Positions 16,521 through 25,518 of a stretch of DNA of 64,000 nt are shown piece after piece. Position 1 is the first letter of the stretch. Each line of letters starts with the position of its first letter. Where the stretch lies: contig JAQTXW010000001.1 in assembly GCA_028688575.1 (NCBI GenBank), positions 1 through 64,000 on the forward strand, in the 5' to 3' direction. The translations under genes and the position numbers were made by a program. The stretch is from Methylotenera sp. GTDB lineage: Bacteria > Pseudomonadota > Gammaproteobacteria > Burkholderiales > Methylophilaceae. Under the pieces are notes generated by a model. That model was given only the letters and a program-made list of their open reading frames with translations, did not search any database and was not told where the DNA came from.

Positions 16521-17032
16521 TAAAAAAAATCAAACGCAATCTTGTCATTATATGCTTACTACCTTTGCTATATGCAAACTCAAGCATTGCCGAACCAGGC
16601 ACTGCACTTAAAAATGATAACCTCCGCACAGAACCCTATGCCGACGCCAAGATTACAGGTAAATTTAATCGCGGTGACAGTCTGGAGATATTGAAAAAAA
16701 AGGGAGCCTGGCTACAAATAAAACTGAACAAAAATACAGGCTGGGTACGTGCACTCTCTGTTAAGCGTGGCGCTGCAAGCGCCACTAACAACACCAAGGG
16801 TTTGCAAACACTGGCAAGTGGCCGTGCAGGCACAGGCCAAGTTGTTTCCACTACTGGAGTACGTGGCCTAAGTGAGCAAGAGTTGAAAGCAGCAAAGTTT
16901 AATGAATCTGAAATAAAACTGATGGAAAGTTATACGCTAACTCCTGAACAAGGACGCAGCTTTGCTGCCGCCGGCCAATTAAAAACCGTGAAATTCAGTA
17001 ATTTAAAAGCAGGCAAAGGGGATGCAAAATGA
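16517..17032 (+). CDS. Periplasmic SH3-domain protein
   Basis: A 171-residue exported protein. A signal peptide (basic MIKKIKRN, hydrophobic core, SSIAEP cleavage region) precedes a bacterial SH3 domain at about 30-85 (LRTEPYADAKITGKFNRGD, then GAWLQIKLNKNTGWVRA). The C-terminal half is Ala/Gly/Lys-rich with no recognised domain. SH3b domains often bind peptidoglycan peptides. It overlaps the CHASE2 stop and the M48 start by ATGA on each side, so the three proteins are made from one message and probably act on the same envelope process. Confidence 0.88.
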   Translation: MIKKIKRNLVIICLLPLLYANSSIAEPGTALKNDNLRTEPYADAKITGKFNRGDSLEILKKKGAWLQIKLNKNTGWVRALSVKRGAASATNNTKGLQTLASGRAGTGQVVSTTGVRGLSEQELKAAKFNESEIKLMESYTLTPEQGRSFAAAGQLKTVKFSNLKAGKGDAK

Positions 17033-17964
17033 ACAAACCGAACTCAGCAGTAAAACCTGTTGCATTGCTTCTTGCGGCCTTGCTTACCATACCAAGCATA
17101 TATGCGATGGCATTTGATTTAGGTGGCGCACTCAAAGAGGCTGTAGAGAAAGAAATCAAGCCAAAACAGGAGGCGCCATCACCAGAATCCAAAGAGTCCA
17201 GCCCAAACGCTGAAAATATCAATCACGCTAGCGCGAGTGATTCCAATGCTTTTAATTGGAAGAACCCAAGTAAAGATGAGGAAATCTTGCTGGGAAGAGA
17301 AATTGCTGGCAATTTATTAGGTGCAGCGCCGTTAGTGAAAGATGCCGCTTTACAAAAATACGTCAATTCCGTGGGGCGCTGGGTGGCCTCTCAATCTGAA
17401 CGCCCTGACCTGCCCTGGCGTTTTGGTGTGATTGAAAGTGATGACCTGAACGCATTTGCAGCGCCAGGCGGCTACATCATGCTCACCAAAGGCTTATATC
17501 AACAGCTTGAAAATGAAGCACAACTGGCAGGTGTGCTCGGCCACGAAATTGCACACATCGTCAAAAAACATCAATTGAAAGTCATACAGAAGCAGCAACT
17601 GCTTAACATTGGCGCGGGGTTTTTAAGCGATAAATATGCAAAAGACAACAATCTGGTAAGTAAGGCCATTGGCAGCGGTGCCGAAATTAGCGCGCGTAGT
17701 TTAGATAAATCTGCTGAATTTGAGGCTGACAGACTGGGGCTAAGCTACGCGACACGTGCAGGTTATGCGCCCTTGGGTTTGCCTGATGTATTGCAGACCA
17801 TAGGCCACAGCAGCAAAAATGATGATAGCGTCGCGCTGCTGTTTAAAACACACCCTCACCCAGATGAGAGGTTGAGCGCATTAAGTGATGCGGTTGGTAA
17901 CAGGCTGGATAATATGCAAGAGGGAAAAACTTTAGAACAGCGATTTTACCAACTAAAAAAATAA
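17029..17964 (+). CDS. M48 family metalloprotease, periplasmic
   Basis: A 311-residue zinc protease with an N-terminal signal peptide (cleavage near SIYAMA). The catalytic motif HEIAHIVKKH (HExxH) is near residue 179, followed by the third ligand region SAEFEADRLGLSYATRAGY, and HPHPDERL toward the end, as in the BepA/YfgC and LoiP type of outer-membrane quality-control proteases. No TPR domain is present, so it is closer to LoiP/YggG. GGGG 7 bases upstream supports the ATG, which overlaps the SH3 stop. Confidence 0.92.
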   Translation: MNKPNSAVKPVALLLAALLTIPSIYAMAFDLGGALKEAVEKEIKPKQEAPSPESKESSPNAENINHASASDSNAFNWKNPSKDEEILLGREIAGNLLGAAPLVKDAALQKYVNSVGRWVASQSERPDLPWRFGVIESDDLNAFAAPGGYIMLTKGLYQQLENEAQLAGVLGHEIAHIVKKHQLKVIQKQQLLNIGAGFLSDKYAKDNNLVSKAIGSGAEISARSLDKSAEFEADRLGLSYATRAGYAPLGLPDVLQTIGHSSKNDDSVALLFKTHPHPDERLSALSDAVGNRLDNMQEGKTLEQRFYQLKK

Positions 17965-18017
17965 TCATGCTTTGTTTGATTTAGTCGTTTGACATCTGCA
18001 TTTTTTAGGCGAAGAAT

Positions 18018-18038
18018 ATCTCGTATAACCTAGCGAGA
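18018..18038 (+). promoter_or_regulatory. Leader hairpin overlapping the ppk2 ribosome binding site
   Basis: TCTCG (18019-18023) pairs with CGAGA (18034-18038) across a ten-base loop; the right arm is the GAGAG that serves as Shine-Dalgarno sequence for the ATG at 18048. The stem is short, so occlusion of translation initiation is only a suggestion. Confidence 0.25.
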
Positions 18039-18047
18039 GATGATTAT

Positions 18048-19235
18048 ATGGCTGTTAAACAAAAAACACTGACCGCAACTAAACTAGCCCCCAAAGATGC
18101 TGTAAATAACGTGCTGGTTAAAACGCGAAATACGCGCCGCAATGTGCGCAGAGTTAATGAGGGCGACATTCCACCTGATAATAGCCTCAAGGGCATTGAG
18201 TCATACGCTGTTGCCGAGAAGATTGCTGCTGCGCGTGAATCCAAAAGCGAAGCCGTTAAAGACATCATCAAGCGTTCTACTAACAGCCATACTACGCTAC
18301 CCGAAATACTGCAAACTATCGTCGATGGTGCATCGCCTGATGACGCGCTCGCTTTAAGCAAGGCGCTCGCTGAGCTTAGTCATATTAAAAACCTTAAACC
18401 TGCGGTGCATGCAGACCAGATGTTGGCCAAAGATTGGCGAGAAGGCGGCTACCCTTATAAAAACCTGCTATCAAGAAAATCCTACGAGAATCAGAAATAT
18501 CACCTGCAAGTAGAGTTGCTTAAACTACAAGCATGGGTGAAAGAGACGGGGCAACGCGTAGTGATTCTATTTGAAGGCCGTGATGCCGCAGGCAAAGGCG
18601 GCACCATCAGGCGGTTTATGGAGCACCTGAACCCACGTGGTGCGCGTGTTGTTGCACTTGAGAAGCCGAGTGAGGTTGAGCGCGGCCAATGGTATTTTCA
18701 ACGCTATGTAACACAGCTACCAACGGCAGGTGAAATTGTATTGTTTGATCGCTCCTGGTATAACCGCGCAGGCGTTGAGCGTGTGATGGGTTTTTGTAAC
18801 AATGATGAATATCTCGAATTTATGCGCCAAGCACCAGATTTTGAACGCAATCTCACCCGATGCGGTATCCATGTGATTAAGTTCTGGTTTTCTGTCAGCC
18901 GCGAAGAACAGCGCAGGCGTTTTAAAGAGCGTGAAATGCACCCACTCAAACAATGGAAACTGAGTCCTATCGACCTTGCATCACTGGATAAGTGGGATGA
19001 CTACACCAAGGCTAAAGAGGCTATGTTTTTTCACACTGACACAGCAGACTCACCATGGACAGTGATTAAATCCGACTGCAAAAAACGTGCAAGACTTAAT
19101 GCGATGCGCTACGTACTGCACAAGCTCCCCTATGCCAACAAGGATATAGAGGCGATAAGCGCGCTTGATCCGCTTTTAGTTGGGCGTGCGCATATTGTTT
19201 ATGAACGTGGCGAGCATAGTCAGCCACTTTTATAG
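18048..19235 (+). CDS. ppk2: Polyphosphate kinase 2 family protein
   Basis: A 395-residue enzyme that transfers phosphate between polyphosphate and nucleotides. The PPK2 domain occupies about residues 130-370: Walker A FEGRDAAGKGGTIRRF, ALEKPSEVERGQWYFQRYV, Walker B-like LFDRSWYNRAGVERVMGF, and the lid FSVSREEQRRRFKERE. An extra N-terminal 110 residues, charged and Lys/Ala-rich with no signal peptide, is not part of the core domain. The single-domain type usually forms GTP or ATP from the diphosphate; which base is preferred cannot be read from the sequence. It stands 83 bases after the M48 operon. Confidence 0.92.
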   Translation: MAVKQKTLTATKLAPKDAVNNVLVKTRNTRRNVRRVNEGDIPPDNSLKGIESYAVAEKIAAARESKSEAVKDIIKRSTNSHTTLPEILQTIVDGASPDDALALSKALAELSHIKNLKPAVHADQMLAKDWREGGYPYKNLLSRKSYENQKYHLQVELLKLQAWVKETGQRVVILFEGRDAAGKGGTIRRFMEHLNPRGARVVALEKPSEVERGQWYFQRYVTQLPTAGEIVLFDRSWYNRAGVERVMGFCNNDEYLEFMRQAPDFERNLTRCGIHVIKFWFSVSREEQRRRFKEREMHPLKQWKLSPIDLASLDKWDDYTKAKEAMFFHTDTADSPWTVIKSDCKKRARLNAMRYVLHKLPYANKDIEAISALDPLLVGRAHIVYERGEHSQPLL

Positions 19236-19237
19236 TG

Positions 19238-19258
19238 GCGCAAGAGTTACTGTTGCGC
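19238..19258. terminator. Hairpin between the convergent ppk2 and channel genes
   Basis: GCGCAA (19238-19243) and TTGCGC (19253-19258) pair around a nine-base loop, just after the ppk2 stop and before the end of the convergent channel gene at 19270. A second small stem, GCCACT/AGTGGC, overlaps the ppk2 stop. No T run follows, so this is a candidate only. Confidence 0.3.
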
Positions 19259-19269
19259 GCTGCGGTCGG

Positions 19270-19695
19270 CTATTTGTCTTTCCATAGTTTTTGCATCTCC
19301 AAAAACATAAAGGATGCTGTCCAGGTAATCAGCACCAAGCCTGACAGCGCCTCTACCCCTGCGAAAAATCGCAAGTCGCCCGTTGGGACAATATCGCCAA
19401 ACCCAAGTGAGGTATAACAGACAAAAGAAAAGTAAACACAGTCAATAAAACTGTGATTAAAGCTCCCATCAAGTGTGCCGAACACCTCCTGCTTAATCAT
19501 CAGGTAATAGCCAAAGGCAAACACCAGCACTTCTAGCACATGTGCAAGAAAAGCACCCAGCAGGCCAATGAGCACCCGCAGCCGATGTTTGATAGGTAAA
19601 TTGGGGATGTGAATCGAAAGTTGATTTAAAGCTTCAAAATGAAGCAACATGACAATGGCAGTTAACAGCGCAACTAAAGAAAAAGCCGTTAGCAT
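19270..19695 (-). CDS. Two-helix potassium-type ion channel protein
   Basis: A 141-residue membrane protein. Hydrophobic segments lie at about 3-20, 45-68 and 110-130, and between the last two is the pore loop FVCYTSLGFGDIVPTGDLRF. The filter SLGFGD is a variant of TxGYGD, so it is a KcsA-like Ion_trans_2 pore module with no RCK or cyclic-nucleotide domain. Such small channels are common in proteobacteria and assemble as tetramers. Ion selectivity is inferred from the motif only. Confidence 0.88.
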   Translation of the reverse strand: MLTAFSLVALLTAIVMLLHFEALNQLSIHIPNLPIKHRLRVLIGLLGAFLAHVLEVLVFAFGYYLMIKQEVFGTLDGSFNHSFIDCVYFSFVCYTSLGFGDIVPTGDLRFFAGVEALSGLVLITWTASFMFLEMQKLWKDK

Positions 19696-19749
19696 TGACT
19701 ATAATATCTCGCGGAGTCAATGCAATTCTTTAATATTAAAGTCATCATG

Positions 19750-20781
19750 CTATATCAGCTTTCGTAAGCGCAACTCTGCTTTGATATAAGCATAGTATAT
19801 CGGCGCTGCAACGACTCCCACCAAACCAAAAGCAGCTTCCATACATAACATGGCGATTAACAACTCCCAAGCGCGTGCCTGAATCTGCGTGCCTACAATA
19901 CGTGCGTTTAAAAAATATTCAAATTTATGAATCACAACCAGATACGCCAGTGAACCTACTGCCACACCAAGTGATTGACTTAAACTCACCACCACAATCA
20001 CCGTATTTGAGATTAAATTGCCAATCACTGGAATTAAGCCGACTACAAAAGTAATGGCAATCATTGTTTTAACCAAGGGTAAATGAATTCCCAGCATAGG
20101 CAACACTGCTGCCAAATAAATCGCGGTAAAAAAGGTGTTGATGGCAGAAATACGAATTTGTGCAAATACAATGCGCTTAAAAGCATCTCCGAACAAACTG
20201 ATGCGCATAATCAATGCGCGCGAGAAGGGCTGGTAACGCTCAATGACAACCGCCTCTCTTAAGGCCAGCATGCCACCTACAATCATGCCAATAATGACAT
20301 GTGCAGTCACACGGCCGGCTTCTTTGCCAACAATTTGCAACTGGTCGGCATGCGTTCTTAACCATGCTGTCAATAACTCTTTAAACGCAATCGCATCCGA
20401 TGGCAAATGCGCCAGCAGCCATGCGGGCAGAATTTTTCTGGAGTCCTCTAGAATTTGTGCCATTTTAGCTAGCAGCACTGTCACACTGCCTGCATCTGAT
20501 CTTAAAAAAGCAACTAACCCTGCCACAGCCAAGGCTAACAAACTCACAATGATGAATACGATAATGCCAACCGCCCATAATTTTGAATAGTTATCTTTAC
20601 GTTTATTTGAGAAGCGTTTAGCGATCATCGGCGTAATAAGATGCACCACTTCAAACACCAGCAAGCCAGAGATAAGTGCGGGCAACAAACCAAACTTGAC
20701 TGCAAATATTAATGCAAAGGCCATTAAAACCCAGGCTGCGATGTCGTTATTGCTGGTTGTCTGAGATGAGTGTACTGTCAT
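19750..20781 (-). CDS. AI-2E family transporter (PerM/YdiK-like)
   Basis: A 343-residue membrane protein with about seven to eight helices and the arrangement of the PF01594 family: two helices at the N terminus, a helical amphipathic region (about 95-150), then a C-terminal block containing GLIPVIGNLISNTVIVVVSLSQ and a final GLVGVVAAPIYYAYIKAELR. The family includes the E. coli TqsA autoinducer exporter and Na+/H+ antiporters; substrates of most members are unknown. Confidence 0.88.
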   Translation of the reverse strand: MTVHSSQTTSNNDIAAWVLMAFALIFAVKFGLLPALISGLLVFEVVHLITPMIAKRFSNKRKDNYSKLWAVGIIVFIIVSLLALAVAGLVAFLRSDAGSVTVLLAKMAQILEDSRKILPAWLLAHLPSDAIAFKELLTAWLRTHADQLQIVGKEAGRVTAHVIIGMIVGGMLALREAVVIERYQPFSRALIMRISLFGDAFKRIVFAQIRISAINTFFTAIYLAAVLPMLGIHLPLVKTMIAITFVVGLIPVIGNLISNTVIVVVSLSQSLGVAVGSLAYLVVIHKFEYFLNARIVGTQIQARAWELLIAMLCMEAAFGLVGVVAAPIYYAYIKAELRLRKLI

Positions 20782-20829
20782 ATTTAACTTAAATCATTTT
20801 ATTATAAAAATATTTCAATATTCTGTTTT

Positions 20830-21399
20830 TTAATAGTTTTTATTAAATTTACCTACAATATTCGCTACGGCGCTTTTGGGTAAATGCAATTCCAACTCCA
20901 CCTGCTCATTAAATACCTTATTGATGATATTGCCATTACATTGGCTTAACACTCTGGTTAACGCGTCCATTTGATTGTAGTGTATGGTCAACTTCAATGC
21001 CTGCATTTCCACATATTCAGTTAATTTGGCTTGATCCAAGGCCATTTTAGCGGTGCCTCCATAGGCGCGCGCCAAACCACCTGTGCCTAAGTTTATGCCG
21101 CCATAATAGCGTATGACGGCAACACAAGCACTGATTAAATCTCGCCCCTCAATCAGTTTTAATATCGGCATACCCGCCGTGCCTGAAGGCTCGCCTGCAT
21201 CGGAGAATCGCTGCACAATACCAGATTCTGATTTTAATCTAAAGGCATAGGCTAAATGGTGTGCATTCTGGTGCTGGGCAGTAAACGCGCGTAGTGCAGC
21301 GCCGACTTCACGCTCATTATTACAAGCCATTGACATGGCAATAAAACGTGACTTATTAATGGTTTGCTCTGCAAAGCCCGCTTGCGATATGACCTGCAA
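20830..21399 (-). CDS. YigZ/IMPACT family protein
   Basis: A member of UPF0029/IMPACT with the signature FSDAGEPSGTAGMPIL and VIRYYGGINLGTGGLARAYGGTA at about 60-120, and a C-terminal ferredoxin-like domain. The first in-frame start (GTG, 21438) would overlap the previous gene by 38 bases; a TTG at 21399, with GGTGGG ten bases upstream, gives an N terminus (LQVISQAGFAEQTINKSRFI) that matches family length and removes the overlap. GTG 21414 is also possible. The protein's precise biochemical role is not established. Confidence 0.85.
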   Translation of the reverse strand: MQVISQAGFAEQTINKSRFIAMSMACNNEREVGAALRAFTAQHQNAHHLAYAFRLKSESGIVQRFSDAGEPSGTAGMPILKLIEGRDLISACVAVIRYYGGINLGTGGLARAYGGTAKMALDQAKLTEYVEMQALKLTIHYNQMDALTRVLSQCNGNIINKVFNEQVELELHLPKSAVANIVGKFNKNY

Positions 21400-21400
21400 A

Positions 21401-22852
21401 TTATTTACGCCCACCCAATATGCTGCCAAGCACGCCACGGATAATCTGACGCCCCAATTGGGAGCCTATGGCGCGCGCGGCACTTTTTGCCGCTGCTTCA
21501 AATACACCATCAGAACGGCTGGTTGTGGTTCTTGCCTGTGTTGGTTTGCTAGCTTCATTGGTCAGCGAGATATGCTCCACCTGTGCCTTTAAAATTTCGT
21601 AGGCAGATTCACGGTCTACTGATTTTTCATACACGTTAAAAATGACTGAAGATTTAATTACCTGATCACGCTCTGCATCGGTGGCAGGGCCAATACGGCT
21701 GCCTGGTGGACAAATGAATGTGCGTTCTACAGGGGTGGGAATGCCTTTTTCATCCAGAAATGACACCAGGGCCTCGCCAACACCTAGCTCAGTAATTGCG
21801 CTTGCAACATCTACTTTGGCATTGGTTCTAAAAGTAGTAGCAGCTGATTTTACAGCCTTTTGGTCGCGTGGCGTAAAGGCGCGTAACGCGTGCTGCACAC
21901 GATTGCCTAATTGTCCAAGCACGACATCAGGGATATCTAGTGGATTTTGACTCACAAAATAAACCCCTACGCCTTTTGATCGAATCAAACGCACAACCTG
22001 CTCTACTTTTTCTAGCAAAACCGAGGGGGCATCATTAAACAACAAATGTGCCTCGTCAAAAAAGAACACCAGCTTGGGTTTATCCAAATCGCCTGCCTCG
22101 GGCAGTTTTTCAAACAACTCAGATAAAAGCCAAAGCAGCAAGGTCGCGTAAATTCTTGGCGAATTAAATAACTTGTCACTGCTGAGGATGTTCACTACCC
22201 CATGCCCTTTGGCGTCAGTTTGCATCAAGTCGTCTAAATTCAATGCAGGCTCGCCAAACAGCAGATCCGCCCCTTCAGTTTCCAGCTGTAATAAAGCGCG
22301 CTGAATTGCACCCACACTGGCCGCTGAGATATTGCCATATTGTGATTGATACGTCGCAGCATTCTCACTCACATGCTGCATCATCGCCCGCAAGTCTTTC
22401 AGGTCTAGCAATAACCAGCCTTTATCATCTGATATTCTGAAAATTGCGTTTAAGACGCCCGACTGCACATCATTTAAATTGAGCAGGCGCGATAACAGCA
22501 AGGGGCCCATTTCTGCAATCGTGGTGCGTACTGGATGCCCTTTGTCACCAAACATATCCCAAAAGGCAACTGGGCATTTACTATAACTAAAAGCTTCAAG
22601 TGCCAGCTGCTGCACACGTGCCTCTACTTTGGCATTAGCACCGCCCTGTTGCGACATGCCAGACAAGTCGCCTTTCACATCCGCCATAAACACAGGAATG
22701 CCTAATTTAGAAAATCCTTCTGCCATCGCTTGCAAGGTGACAGTTTTACCTGTACCAGTAGCACCAGCTATCAGACCATGTCGATTTGCCATTTTTGGCA
22801 AAATAAAACTGGATTGCTCATTATTTTTTGCAATTAAAATTGGGTTAACCAT
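21401..22852 (-). CDS. HerA-like helicase-domain ATPase (DUF853)
   Basis: A 483-residue ATPase of the HerA/FtsK superfamily. Walker A is [12 protein letters not shown] near residue 31, Walker B is [12 protein letters not shown] at about 263, and [18 protein letters not shown] is the sensor region. The family is annotated as DUF853 or YjgR-like; no function is well established, though HerA relatives move along DNA. The end ([18 protein letters not shown]) is a glycine-rich amphipathic tail typical of the family. Located just upstream of the YigZ-like gene. Confidence 0.9.
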   Translation of the reverse strand: MVNPILIAKNNEQSSFILPKMANRHGLIAGATGTGKTVTLQAMAEGFSKLGIPVFMADVKGDLSGMSQQGGANAKVEARVQQLALEAFSYSKCPVAFWDMFGDKGHPVRTTIAEMGPLLLSRLLNLNDVQSGVLNAIFRISDDKGWLLLDLKDLRAMMQHVSENAATYQSQYGNISAASVGAIQRALLQLETEGADLLFGEPALNLDDLMQTDAKGHGVVNILSSDKLFNSPRIYATLLLWLLSELFEKLPEAGDLDKPKLVFFFDEAHLLFNDAPSVLLEKVEQVVRLIRSKGVGVYFVSQNPLDIPDVVLGQLGNRVQHALRAFTPRDQKAVKSAATTFRTNAKVDVASAITELGVGEALVSFLDEKGIPTPVERTFICPPGSRIGPATDAERDQVIKSSVIFNVYEKSVDRESAYEILKAQVEHISLTNEASKPTQARTTTSRSDGVFEAAAKSAARAIGSQLGRQIIRGVLGSILGGRK

Positions 22853-22920
22853 AGAAAATTTTCACCATTACCTATTGAAAAACATCAAAAAACTCTAAAA
22901 CTCACTCGCATACCGTAAAG

Positions 22921-23472
22921 CTAAAAATCACCTTTACGCGCCCTATCCATAATCTCCAGCAATTGCGTTTCTAATTGCTGAGCAGATTTTCTAGCACGCT
23001 CCGTTGGATTTTTAATGCTTTTCAAGTCGAAAGTAGGCCGATCTAATGCTAAATACAACCTTAACTTACCTGCACTGTCGGGCTTTTCATAAATTGCAAT
23101 ACGGCATGGCGCAAACACTAAAAATTCAGGATGATCTAAAATGATTTCAGTCCCCATGCTCAAATTGCAGAATGAGCGCACCTCCTTAACCCCTTGAGCA
23201 TCCTCGCCGCGCAACTTCATGTGCTCACCTATCGGGAAATTCGCTGGGTTTACAAAGTTAAGTCCTTCAGAAACGCTTTTTAAGCTCTCAATCAAATCCT
23301 GATAGCTGACAGTGTCATTAACAGGTAATTCATAAATTGCCGTGCTTGGATCTATTGCTGGCATTCCAGGTCTGATCTCACCTACAGGGACTTCTGGCAG
23401 GCGAAGATCAGTTTGCACAGTGCTGCATGCAGCCAGCCCTAATAAGGCACCTATAATTACCAATAATCGCAT
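22921..23472 (-). CDS. DUF302 domain lipoprotein
   Basis: AAGGA eight bases upstream favours the ATG at 23472 over that at 23481. The 183-residue product starts MRLLVIIGALLGLAACS, a lipoprotein signal with lipobox LAAC. The rest resembles DUF302: SYQDLIESLKSVSEGLNFVNP, then KEVRSFCNLSMGTEIILDHPEFLVFAPCRIAIYE, which includes two cysteines and the aspartate-rich middle. DUF302 domains are found in many periplasmic proteins and may bind small molecules; the role is unknown. Confidence 0.85.
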   Translation of the reverse strand: MRLLVIIGALLGLAACSTVQTDLRLPEVPVGEIRPGMPAIDPSTAIYELPVNDTVSYQDLIESLKSVSEGLNFVNPANFPIGEHMKLRGEDAQGVKEVRSFCNLSMGTEIILDHPEFLVFAPCRIAIYEKPDSAGKLRLYLALDRPTFDLKSIKNPTERARKSAQQLETQLLEIMDRARKGDF

Positions 23473-23560
23473 TAACTGCATCCTTAAATTGAGGCTACTC
23501 TAGCCATGACAGCATGCATACATCTGCATGATAAAACAACGCAATCATGTTAACCTTAAA

Positions 23561-23578
23561 CGTCAAGTCTTGTTGACG
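23561..23578. terminator. Perfect short hairpin between cysB and the DUF302 gene
   Basis: CGTCAA (23561-23566) and TTGACG (23573-23578) pair around GTCTTG. It lies after the cysB stop on the minus strand, where the downstream run is TTTAAGG, a poor T tract. It may end or slow cysB transcription. Confidence 0.35.
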
Positions 23579-23608
23579 GTTCACATTTACAAAGCCTGTT
23601 AACATGAA

Positions 23609-24550
23609 TCAAACGAGGGGCTCATTATCGTTAATTCTCAGTGCTTCGTTCACAACCTTGCGTGTCAGATGCGGTGCTATTAACTCAATAAACCCATACA
23701 TATAACCCCGTAAAAATGCATCTTTGCGCACGCCTAAATAAGTTGTGCTATCTGCAAACAGATGACTCACATCCACTTTGACTAAATTCACATCACGATC
23801 AGCATCATAAGCCATATTAGCCACCAAACCCACGCCCAAACCTAATGTGACGTAAGTTTTAATCACATCCGCATCAATCGCAGTGAGTACAATATTAGGG
23901 ATGAGCCCCGCATCGCTAAAAGTTTTAGAAACCAGCGTTCCGCCAGTAAAACCAAAGTCATAGGTAATTAAAGGGTAACTAGCCAGCAACTCCAGCGTTA
24001 GTGCCTGCTCTTTTAACAAAGGGTGACCATGCGGCACGACAACGCAGCGATTCCAGTGATAGCAAGGCAAACACAATACATTGTCATAATCACGAATCGA
24101 TTCGGTTGCCAAACCAATATCTGCATCACCACGCGACACCTGCTCAGCGACCTGACTAGGGTTGCCCTGATGAATGTTTAACTTGACCAGTGGGTATTTG
24201 TTAATAAATGCCGTGACGGCAGCAGGTAATTTGTAGCGCGCCTGTGTGTGTGTTGTTGCAATCGTAAATGCTCCCACATCCACATCGCTATACTCGTCGC
24301 CTACTCGTTTGATATTCTCGATATTGAGCATAACTTTTTCTGCCAATGCTAGTATCTGTCTGCCAGGCTCTGTCAAGCCAGTTAAGCGTTTGCCGTTGCG
24401 GCTAAAAATCTGCAAGCCCAACTCTTCTTCAATCAATTGAATTTGTTTGCTCACACCAGGCTGTGAGGTATACAAGGCATCGGCTGCAGCCGTGATATTC
24501 ATCCCATGGCGTACTATTTCGTGCAAATATCTAAGTTGATGTAGCTTCAT
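23609..24550 (-). CDS. cysB: CysB-type LysR regulator of sulfur assimilation
   Basis: A 313-residue LysR protein closely matching CysB/Cbl: N-terminal MKLHQLRYLHEIVRHGMNIT, winged helix with ALYTSQPGVSKQIQLIEEELG, and a C-terminal effector domain with TTHTQARYKLP and GNPSQVAEQVSRGDADIGLATE. CysB needs N-acetylserine (made from serine) as inducer and activates cys genes. It is divergent from the TauE gene and the sulfate assimilation cluster, which are its likely targets. Cbl versus CysB cannot be separated by sequence alone. Confidence 0.92.
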   Translation of the reverse strand: MKLHQLRYLHEIVRHGMNITAAADALYTSQPGVSKQIQLIEEELGLQIFSRNGKRLTGLTEPGRQILALAEKVMLNIENIKRVGDEYSDVDVGAFTIATTHTQARYKLPAAVTAFINKYPLVKLNIHQGNPSQVAEQVSRGDADIGLATESIRDYDNVLCLPCYHWNRCVVVPHGHPLLKEQALTLELLASYPLITYDFGFTGGTLVSKTFSDAGLIPNIVLTAIDADVIKTYVTLGLGVGLVANMAYDADRDVNLVKVDVSHLFADSTTYLGVRKDAFLRGYMYGFIELIAPHLTRKVVNEALRINDNEPLV

Positions 24551-24612
24551 TACGTATAATTGAAATCAATCCCTTAAAGAAAAAGTTTTATCACGTTTTT
24601 ATATAATTAAAT

Positions 24613-24666
24613 AGAATATATATAGAATAACATATTCTTATAACTATGTGAGCACTGCTGGTATAG
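24613..24666 (+). promoter_or_regulatory. Candidate CysB binding region and promoter between cysB and tauE
   Basis: AGAATA appears at 24613-24618 and 24624-24629, and the second copy forms a perfect inverted repeat with TATTCT at 24633-24638 across ACA. The direct copies are 11 bases apart. This AT-rich site sits in the 147-base divergent gap, about 60-85 bases before the TauE start, and CysB half-sites in enterobacteria are similarly AT-rich. GTATAGT at about 24660 could be a -10 box. Confidence 0.4.
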
Positions 24667-24697
24667 TGCACGCCTGTATAAATAACGGATACTCCAT

Positions 24698-25492
24698 ATG
24701 GAATTTGGTTATATAGTTTCAGGCTTTGCAGTTGGCATGCTTGTCGGTATCACTGGTGTTGGCGGTGGCTCACTGATGACACCACTACTGGTGTTTTTCT
24801 TTGGCTTCAAACCCGCGATAGCGGTAGGTACAGATCTATTATACGCAGCCATTACTAAAACTGGCGGTGTGTTTGTACACCACACTTCACATAAATCTGT
24901 GGATTGGCGTGTGGTGAGTTGGATGTCATTAGGCAGTCTACCCTCAGCAGTAGCAACGATATTTTTAATCAAACACCTGATTAAAATTGAAAAAGATATT
25001 ACAGGCTTAATTACCTTCACCTTGGGTGTGGCGCTGATATTGACGGCAGTTGCGTTATTGATTCGTAGTTATTTAACGCGCAAGAAAATACGGGAAATAG
25101 AAGATAGCCTAATTAGCACGGGTAGATTCAATCAACTGCAGATTCCAGCCACCATTTTTACTGGCGTAGTATTGGGTTCACTTGTTACAATATCATCTGT
25201 TGGCGCTGGCGTATTGGGTACGCTTGCTTTGCTATTTTTGTATCCAAAAATGAGCACGCTTAAAGTGGTTGGGACAGATCTCGCACACGCGATTCCGCTC
25301 ACTGCGGTGGCAGGCTTTGGTCATTTTACATTAGGGCATGTTAATTTTGCATTGCTAGGCACTTTGCTCATAGGTTCTTTGCCTGGCATTTGGTTGGGAA
25401 GCCATCTTAGCGTCAAAATACCAGAAAAAGTTTTACGTCCGATATTGGCCACGTTATTGCTGATTATTGGACTCAAATTTGTATTAGTTTAA
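24698..25492 (+). CDS. TauE/SafE (TSUP) family permease
   Basis: A 264-residue membrane protein of about eight helices, with the duplicated GGGS and GVGTDLLYAAITK / GTDLAHAIPLTA signatures (GVGGGSLMTPLL and TISSVGAGVLGTLALLFL). TSUP proteins move sulfite, sulfate, sulfoacetate or taurine. Next to cysI and under likely CysB control it is probably a sulfate or sulfite permease of this organism; no CysTWA ABC transporter lies in the window. Confidence 0.9.
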   Translation: MEFGYIVSGFAVGMLVGITGVGGGSLMTPLLVFFFGFKPAIAVGTDLLYAAITKTGGVFVHHTSHKSVDWRVVSWMSLGSLPSAVATIFLIKHLIKIEKDITGLITFTLGVALILTAVALLIRSYLTRKKIREIEDSLISTGRFNQLQIPATIFTGVVLGSLVTISSVGAGVLGTLALLFLYPKMSTLKVVGTDLAHAIPLTAVAGFGHFTLGHVNFALLGTLLIGSLPGIWLGSHLSVKIPEKVLRPILATLLLIIGLKFVLV

Positions 25493-25518
25493 ATTCAAGG
25501 TGAAAAAGTCTTTTCTAA

